Source: Aspidiotus rigidus (taxonomy: Eukaryota; Arthropoda; Insecta; Hemiptera; Diaspididae). From it: a DNA stretch of 64,000 bases. The stretch is from the NCBI GenBank assembly GCA_035079385.1, contig JAVHKY010000023.1, positions 3,596,001-3,660,000 of the forward strand, written 5' to 3'. The position numbers and the translations under genes were made by a program. The notes beneath the pieces were generated by a model. That model was not told where the DNA came from, searched no databases, and saw nothing but the letters and a program-made list of their open reading frames with translations. Positions 57,571 through 64,000 of the stretch are shown here, piece by piece (within the stretch, counting starts at the first letter, position 1; every line of letters begins with the position of its first letter).

Positions 57571-57934
57571 TCTGCCGTACAAAGTGAGATGGACGTATAT
57601 CCAAAACAACGATTCGAAGAATGATATATTGCTTTCAAAAAGAACGAAAAAATTATTCCACAATCTGAAAATTTCATGATTTCTAATATTTTTATCTAAG
57701 AATCCGATGGTCTTTTTAAATTTTTGTTAACGGCATTAATTATAGAGATATTTACTAATATTCACGTAAGTGGATATACGTCTCATTTGCCGACAAAGAA
57801 ATAGGACGTATATCCACTTTCGAATGATTTCACAGACGGAGCACACAAGCACACACTTGTAGATAACTCCGCCAGAAGATCCATTTTTCTAGATTCGTAT
57901 TTCCGATATACGTCAATCTCACTTTGTACGGCAG
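57571..57934. mobile_element. 364-bp MITE with ~30-bp inverted ends
   Basis: The ends CTGCCGTACAAAGTGAGAT plus GACGTATATC match inverted at both sides (one or two differences). The internal word GGACGTATATCCA recurs in both directions near 57770 and 57813. Flanking ACTT on both sides is a possible 4-bp target duplication. Confidence 0.65.
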
Positions 57935-59755
57935 ACTTGTCAATTCGATAAAAAATTTTAGAACAACCACAAGCTCAGTTGCAAAAAGGTGCGCAGGTGC
58001 AAGAAATTCATTTCATTACTCCTGCTGAAATTATTGTTCTAACTGAAATGAAATTCATATCTAGTCTTTGATATCTCAACTGTGGTGGATCCATGTGGCG
58101 TCCCGATCGTGACTGAGTTTGCAGGAAGACCCAAAATACATGCTGACTGTTCGCTGTTTTTGCAGTGGGAAGACCAGGCAACTGTTATGGATTGTCAACA
58201 ATGCATTTTGAAGAAGGTAGATAGCAAAATTTATTGATGTCTTTATCATCTGGCTTTGCATCGTTCAATGCAAGTGATTTCCTTCCCGACTTCTTCAACA
58301 TCCTTCATCATGAAATAATTATGTAGAAAGCTTCCTCCTCTACATCCTGTGTTTCAGACTCTTTCTTGATATGGGTGGTATGACGTATGATGACGCCGTG
58401 CCACCTATAAGGAAGCTATCGAAGAAGCCGCGTGGCACCTGCGCCACTTCTTGCAGCTTTAAGGGGGGCAAGCTTGGTTTTTATTACAGTTTTGAGCCAT
58501 AAATAAGCTCAAGCGAATCGATTTTTCCGTTTGTTGAAATTTGAAATTTTTTGTGAGCTAATTAAAAAAAAAAAAATGGAAATTTAAGTTTAAGCTCAAA
58601 GTCAAAAAATCGTTTAGCTTGCTACCCTTGCTTAGTTTTTGGTTCTTGCAAAAAAGGACCGTCTTCACTATTTTATCCTCTACCGTCAATGCGTCGGGAA
58701 AGGCTGTGTTTAAGTGTAAAACCCCATTAGAAAGGTGATGACAGCGAAGAGGACGACTTCGGAATTTATGAATATTGTACATTACATTAAATAAAGAGAT
58801 ACATACTGGTTTGATACGGACACCATCAGATGAGCTTATATATAGCTTCCATATTTCTCTAAATTCTTTGCAATGCCCGGGTTCTTCTCCTTTTGTTGAA
58901 TCATTTTACAAGGGCAGAAGGTTTAAAAAACATCAGGTAGAAGTTAGTTTTAGGAGTATTAGAGCCTGAAAAACAATTCCATTTCATCGAAAATAGAATT
59001 TGAAACCAAATAAGGCCAAAAATGATCATTTTGTTGAATATTTCCCAAAATTACATAACCTTGAACGAAAAATTGGTGTATTTTACTCAAAATATGGTTA
59101 TTTGGTTGAAGCAATACTAAAGTTTGATATGAAGTCAGATAATGTTCGTCAAAAAGATCGTAAATTTTGGTCCAAAATGAAAATTCGTGGTACTCACAAA
59201 TTCCGATTCCTCAAAATTAATTCATTTTGTCGTATAGACGAAAAAAGTCAAACTACACCTTTTGGAGGAAACAGCTAGATTTGACGAGAATGTCTCTGGT
59301 TTGGTGTCTAAAATAACGTTCTAAAAGTTGACATATCGCAATCCTTTTGGCCTTCATCAATAACTTTGGCTAAAAATCGTTCACAGCACGGTTAAAATCG
59401 TTCAACCATTGAGGAAATATTAATTTAAATGGCACTGCCATAAGTTATTATGAATAAGAATGAATACACTATGAATAGCAATTCCTGGACAAACGCTGCG
59501 GCGACCCGAGCTATGGGCACAAAGAGAGCCGCTACGTGCGTAGCGCGAGTTAACCATGCCGACCATAGCTGCCCTACAAAGAAAGGTTAAAACATGCAGA
59601 TTTGGCAATTATGAAAAAAGCTGTTATCAGTAGTTTGATTCTGTAAGTACACCTACGCACAAGCAGAACGTCGTTTAGCTTGTATTCTTATGAGAAAAAG
59701 AGATTTAGAAACTTAATAAGAGGTGTGTACCAACTGAACCTAAAAATCTGAAATT
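57935..59755. other. no gene recognised
   Basis: Short frames only, none protein-like enough to call. 59000-59278 is a 92-codon Lys/Phe-rich frame I consider chance. Confidence 0.35.
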
Positions 59756-60065
59756 ATCTCATTGGTTGCATTGGAGTTGGTCCACCTATCTGTTAGTGTC
59801 TGACCGCACAATTAGGTATAATCCACATATTTAACCCAGTGTTTGATCGAGTTTCTAAACTTGCTCCTTCTCAATATCTTGTTTCCTGGTCATTCATAAA
59901 TATCTCCACCAGTATTGGTGAAAGCGGTGATCCCATCGCTCGTCCTTCATCTAACTGTAGAACTTGTAATTGAATCGGCGAGAGTTCCGATCCACAATCT
60001 CCTCCACTATTTTGACGTACTTCAGCCCGACAAGGTTTTCAATAGTATCTGTAGTTTCGCAACAG
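59756..60065 (-). pseudogene. old reverse-transcriptase relic (probably Penelope-like)
   Basis: The minus strand around 59870-59960 reads LQLDEGRAMGSPLSPILVEI then FMNDQETRY and a stop. This matches RT motif B (G-x-GSPLSP-I-x-I-F/Y). In a shifted frame about 40 codons further is HWVKYVDYT, fitting the YxDD box with the last Asp changed to Tyr. Motif wording and spacing fit a PLE or similar RT of another lineage from PLE1-4. Confidence 0.5.
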
Positions 60066-60592
60066 GGTGAGAAGTTTTTGCGAAATATATTTGTGCAGTG
60101 GATGTATGGCTTTGTCTTACCTCAACGCAGGAGAGTACAAAGTGGAACATAGAATAGACTCTATTCTGTGGGACGAAGATGATGACGATAATTTTCCTCC
60201 CGACTCAGACTATGATATGGCAGTTGATGATGCAGATGACAGCTCAGATCATACAAGAGTCGTCAGAACAATAAAGAACACTCCCAGCCTCTATAAGTCG
60301 GCGCCACAGTGGTCGGAAACTAAAAAAATGTGAACTTCAATCCAAAAATGAAATTTTTTGTTGGATATGTAAATACTCGTATATGTAATTCAGTAGCTCT
60401 TTTAGGACCTTTCAACTTTTTGTCTATTTGAAGAATTCAACGAATTCATCATTTCCCCATCACGAGCCCATAGGTGTAGAGGTCCAAAAATTCATGAATT
60501 GCTTTAGCAATGAAAGAAACACGTTAGTGGAGGGCATGCGATAACCCAGGAAAATTAGGCTCAAAAATACGAATGAATGGAAATAAATGCCG
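60066..60592. other. no gene recognised
   Basis: A plus frame at 60067-60333 has an acidic middle (DEDDDDNFPPDSD). I cannot tell whether it is a relic or chance. Confidence 0.25.
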
Positions 60593-63063
60593 GCAAAGGT
60601 TTTTTTCGTGGATTATATTTAAAATGGTCTCCTGATAAACATACTAAAAGTCCACAGCGATCAGAGAACGGGCCCTCCCCCAAAGGGGGTCAAAGTACCA
60701 CAAAATTAGTTTTCTGAGAATAAATCGAAAAGTAAACATCAGAGAAAAAAAAGTTTCAAACAAAAGTTGTTCCTCATCAAATTTCCTATAAATTTCACTA
60801 TATTATGTATGTCAACTTAGCCCAAAAACTCGAGCTGAAAAGTTGATTTGAAAGTTGAGCGATTTTCTAAAATTTTTGATTTTAAGTGTTAGTTAGACAG
60901 GTTTCGGAAAAAAAAAGAACATTGCGACATAGTAAAGGTCTGATTGCTGGAAATGGTCAAGGATGAAGTCCAAAACAACATACTAACTTCTCCGCGTTTT
61001 TCCTCAGGAGCATCTTTTTTATGGAGGTTGAAACGCCCTCAAAATCAGTTTTTTGTAAATATCTCGCTTAATACGCATTTTAGAGAAAAAAGTCATCAGT
61101 CAAAAATTATTCCTCGTGAAATCCAGGCAAACTTGCTGAATTTCTTGTTGTTCCAGGCGATATAGGGAATGATACCAAGAAGCTTGTTATCTCTTGTTTC
61201 TCCGTTTTGATAATTGCAAGACTCATGTAGTCAATCTCTCACCGCGAAACAAGCTTCTCGGGAGATTGCCGGTAATGGCGGAGCAAGTTTGCCTGACCCA
61301 ATCGACTATCAACGTGAAACCCTCTTGACAAGGAGCGCGTTATTCTCGGATTTGTATTGCGGCGGTTCTTCTTGAAATTTGTGGGAGCACACAACAATAA
61401 CAAGCTTCTTGGTGACATTCCTTCCATCGCTTGAAACAATCCCACACGTTAGCCCACTTCAATTGTACGCGGGTCGAAGTCAAAATCTCACCGCGAGTCC
61501 ACAACAGAAGACCACATCCATTCCCACCATCGCTTGAAACAACCAGAATGGAAAACTTGAGAGTATAATACAGCAAAAACGTAGCACACGAAATTCAGTT
61601 TGTTTTCAGCCCGAAAATGGAGCACGACATGCTGGCTTGGCCTGGCATACAGCCCCCTCATAAGGTTGGAGGAGGAAGAAGGGTGCACGAACGTAAAACT
61701 CTACAGAACAACCCAGTACAAACGAATCCAACTAGAAAAATCGAAATGGGGGAAGGGCTCGCATGTTTACAGCCCCCCATTCAGCTTTTTACATATCATA
61801 CATGCATAAGAAACCATTTTTAAAATGTCTGTCCATGTATGGAAAACTTTATTTTCATGTATGATAGGCAGTTGATTATACCTTTCTCAAAATAATATCG
61901 TGCAGCAAATTCCCTGTGACAATTAATTAAAACGAATAAAATTAGTATACGTTTCATCGTATGTACTAGCGAAATATTTACGTTACCTTTGCGCGTAACC
62001 ACCGCGCAACGACCTCATCTCTCGGCAAGGAGCGCGTTATTCACGGATTTGCATGGCGGAGGCTCAATTTCCATGAATTTTTGAGCTGACTATCACGTGT
62101 AGGTTACAAATAAAATACGTAGTCCGATAGGAAACTTCACGAGGAATAATTTTTGACTGATGACTTTTTTCTCTAAAATGCGTATTAAGCGGGATATTTA
62201 CAAAAATTAGAAGCCATTGCAGACGTTGCAATGGCAGCGGGGAATCCGCAATTCCTTAACTCGACCTCTCAGGTGGTGTGGAACTGAGTTGATAATCTTG
62301 TCATATAATTCAAATCGAAATTATCATTCTACATTCCCTCCTATCATATATAGCTCGAGAGTCGAAATTCTTCTCAGTCCCCCTTCTATCATATATAGCT
62401 CGGAAGTCACAATTCTTCCAAGTCCCCCTCCTTTCATATATAGCTCGAGACTCGAAATTCTTCCAAGTCCCCCTCCTATCATATATAGCTCGAGACTCGA
62501 AATTCTTCTAAGTCCCGTAACCTAACCTAACCTTAGGTTACTAACTTCGCGGACGCGGACGTTTTCTGAGGATGTAATCTCCTAACAAAATGGATAGCGG
62601 GTTCCCCGCTAAAAACTGATTTTGAGGGGGTTTCAACCCCCATAAAAAAGATGCTCCTGAGGAAAAACGCGGAGAAGTTGGTATGTTGTTTTGAACTTCA
62701 TCAATCAGACCTTTACTATGTCGCAATGTTCTTTTTTTTTCCGAAACCTGTCTAATTTGACTACACTAACACTAAAATCAAAAATTTTAGAAAATCGCTC
62801 AACTTTCAAACCAACTTTTCAGCTCGAGTTTTTGAGCTAAGTTGACATACATATAGTAAAATTTATAGAAAATTTGATGAGGAACAACTTTTGTTTGAAA
62901 CTTTTTTTTCTCCGATGCTTAGTTTTCGATTTATTCTCAGAAAACTAATTTTTGTGGTACTTTGACCCCCTTTGGGTGAGGGCCCGCTCTCTGATCGCTG
63001 TGGACTTTTAGTATGTTTATCAGGAGACCATTTCAAACATAATTCACGAAAGAAACCTTTGGC
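60593..63063. mobile_element. long-inverted-arm element IR4, with nested arms
   Basis: The outer arms (60593-60945 and 62710-63063) start GGCAAAGGTT / TGGTCTCCTGATAAACATAC. An inner pair (60958-61125) matches inverted 62615-62705 and, after an interruption, 62120-62205. The arms share the CATACTAAAA-type start and the GAGGAACAACTTTTGTTTGA-type box with IR2. The centre (61126-62119) has a 50-bp direct repeat (AAGGAGCGCGTTATTC at 61340 and 62031). No transposase is seen. Confidence 0.65.
62206..62614. repeat. minisatellite-bearing dispersed element, copy C, inserted in IR4
   Basis: The core 62263-62614 matches copies A and B but has only about five 45-bp units. It is preceded by a 9-bp hairpin (GCCATTGCA/TGCAATGGC, 62213-62235) and AGCGGGGAATCCGC, which mirrors the right end (AGCGGGTTCCCCGCT). 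The left arm of IR4 runs uninterrupted through this point, so the insertion is clear. Confidence 0.72.
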
Positions 63064-63499
63064 AATTATAATTTCAAAAAATTCGCGAAAAATATAATAT
63101 TCAACTACTTAAATAATCTTTCCAGGCTAACGGTTGAACTTAGGCTAACAGTGAAATAGTCTGTCTTGTAGGAAATTTTACAAGGAACATCGTTTGTGCA
63201 AAAAGTTTTTCTCTAGGCCTAATAGAACTCGAGATATTGACGAAGAACTGATTTCAGGGAGCAAGAACGTGCCACAGCTCTCGACTTTCAGTATGTTATT
63301 CCACACACCAAACCTGAGACATTTCCGTCAAATCCAGAACTTGCACCCATAATGTAATGACCGATGTTTTTGTCGACTGTACTATTGGACAAAAATCGAA
63401 TGATTTCTGTCATAAATCGAATAATTTTGGTCAAGAAATTAGTGAAAATAAAAAAAAGAAAAAATTTTTTCATATTTCACGTTATTATACTGAAATTGG
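63064..63499. other. no gene recognised
   Basis: It contains one more ACAAGGAACATCGTTTGTGC box related to the IR-arm subrepeats, near 63180. Confidence 0.35.
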
Positions 63500-64000
63500 T
63501 CATATTGTAGTATTATTAAATTTTCTGGCATAGCCAAATAAATGAAAATCATGTTCCATGTCTTTTATATTTTATCAGTCATCATGAAATATTTCAGTCT
63601 AGGCTTCTACTAGGTCAAGTGTTCGTGAGATATTATTCGTTTACCCCTTTACCTATCTTGGCGTCGTATAAGTCTTGTATGAGAAATATTTTGAGGTAAT
63701 TGTGGGTGTTCTATATTTTGAGGTATCAACTTTCGGTGGGGCGAACGAGCGATCTCGCTGTTGTATTGGAATGGTATGAGAAAATTCAAGTCTTTTTTGA
63801 GAAATGTGAGGTAGCGCGAACTCGCTCCGCTCGTTCGCCCCCTGTCTCGCTGTTGTATTGGAATGGTATGAGACAATTCAAGTCTAGGGGCCTTGGAAAA
63901 ATTTCGACTATCCAGCCATATATGATAGGAAGAGGGACTTAAAAAACTTTACCTATCTTGGCGTCGTATAAGTCTTCTATGAGAAATATGGGGTAGCGCG
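63500..64000. repeat. palindrome-arm family copy, cut by window end
   Basis: TATTGTAGTATTATTAAATT followed by the ~500-bp block is nearly identical to 35930-36430, in the same orientation. It continues past the window. Confidence 0.85.

Noticed and set aside
60067..60333. Acidic 88-codon frame as a gene
   Set aside because: Acidic middle only, no splice or homology support, next to an RT relic. Left unassigned.

Overview
This window looks like an intron-bearing, AT-rich arthropod (probably insect) chromosome segment. It has spliced genes with short introns, animal-type retroelements (Penelope-like, R1-like, RTE-like, Jockey-superfamily), hAT, MULE and MITE DNA transposons, and no operons or Shine-Dalgarno sites. 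The order is not certain. I saw no tRNA, rRNA or CRISPR array.

Region 1 (1-9.1 kb) is a tandem duplication of a ~4.45 kb segment. It holds two copies of a six-exon gene for a small secreted protein: a signal-peptide exon, three short phase-0 exons, a coiled-coil exon and a terminal exon. Each copy is damaged at a different intron-2 border. Both units also carry the same minisatellite element and the same Harbinger-like MITE, and the hAT end at bases 1-58 is a later insertion.

Region 2 (10.2-18.6 kb) is a nest of Penelope-like elements (PLEs). PLE1 has long inverted arms. PLE2 (12696-14854, 11-bp target duplication, 567-codon RT + GIY-YIG ORF) sits inside its RT domain. A MULE (15764-17617, intact 505-codon FLYWCH + MULE transposase) sits inside its GIY-YIG domain. 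Two further PLE copies lie at 25.3-27.8 kb and 53.3-55.4 kb, a 3' fragment lies at 10.2-10.6 kb, and a distant RT relic lies at 59.8-60.1 kb. All five PLEs that keep a 3' region carry a hammerhead-ribozyme-like motif.

Region 3 (18.6-35.3 kb) holds two long-inverted-arm (foldback-like) elements with arms built from ~150-bp subrepeats, a complete but decayed hAT (21362-22860, 8-bp target duplication), and a 188-bp tandem repeat interrupted by a TTAA-flanked MITE.

Region 4 (35.9-45 kb) is a giant imperfect palindrome with ~1.65 kb arms rich in TTTA tetranucleotide arrays and an RTE-like relic in its centre, followed by a further partial copy. Another copy starts at 63.5 kb and runs off the window.

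Region 5 (45-64 kb) holds R1-like and Jockey-superfamily fragments, degenerate repeats, a palindromic block, PLE4, a 364-bp MITE and a third long-inverted-arm element interrupted by a copy of the region-1 minisatellite element. Apart from the duplicated secreted-protein gene, nearly everything recognisable is mobile or repetitive. A 45-bp minisatellite motif recurs at about ten places on both strands.
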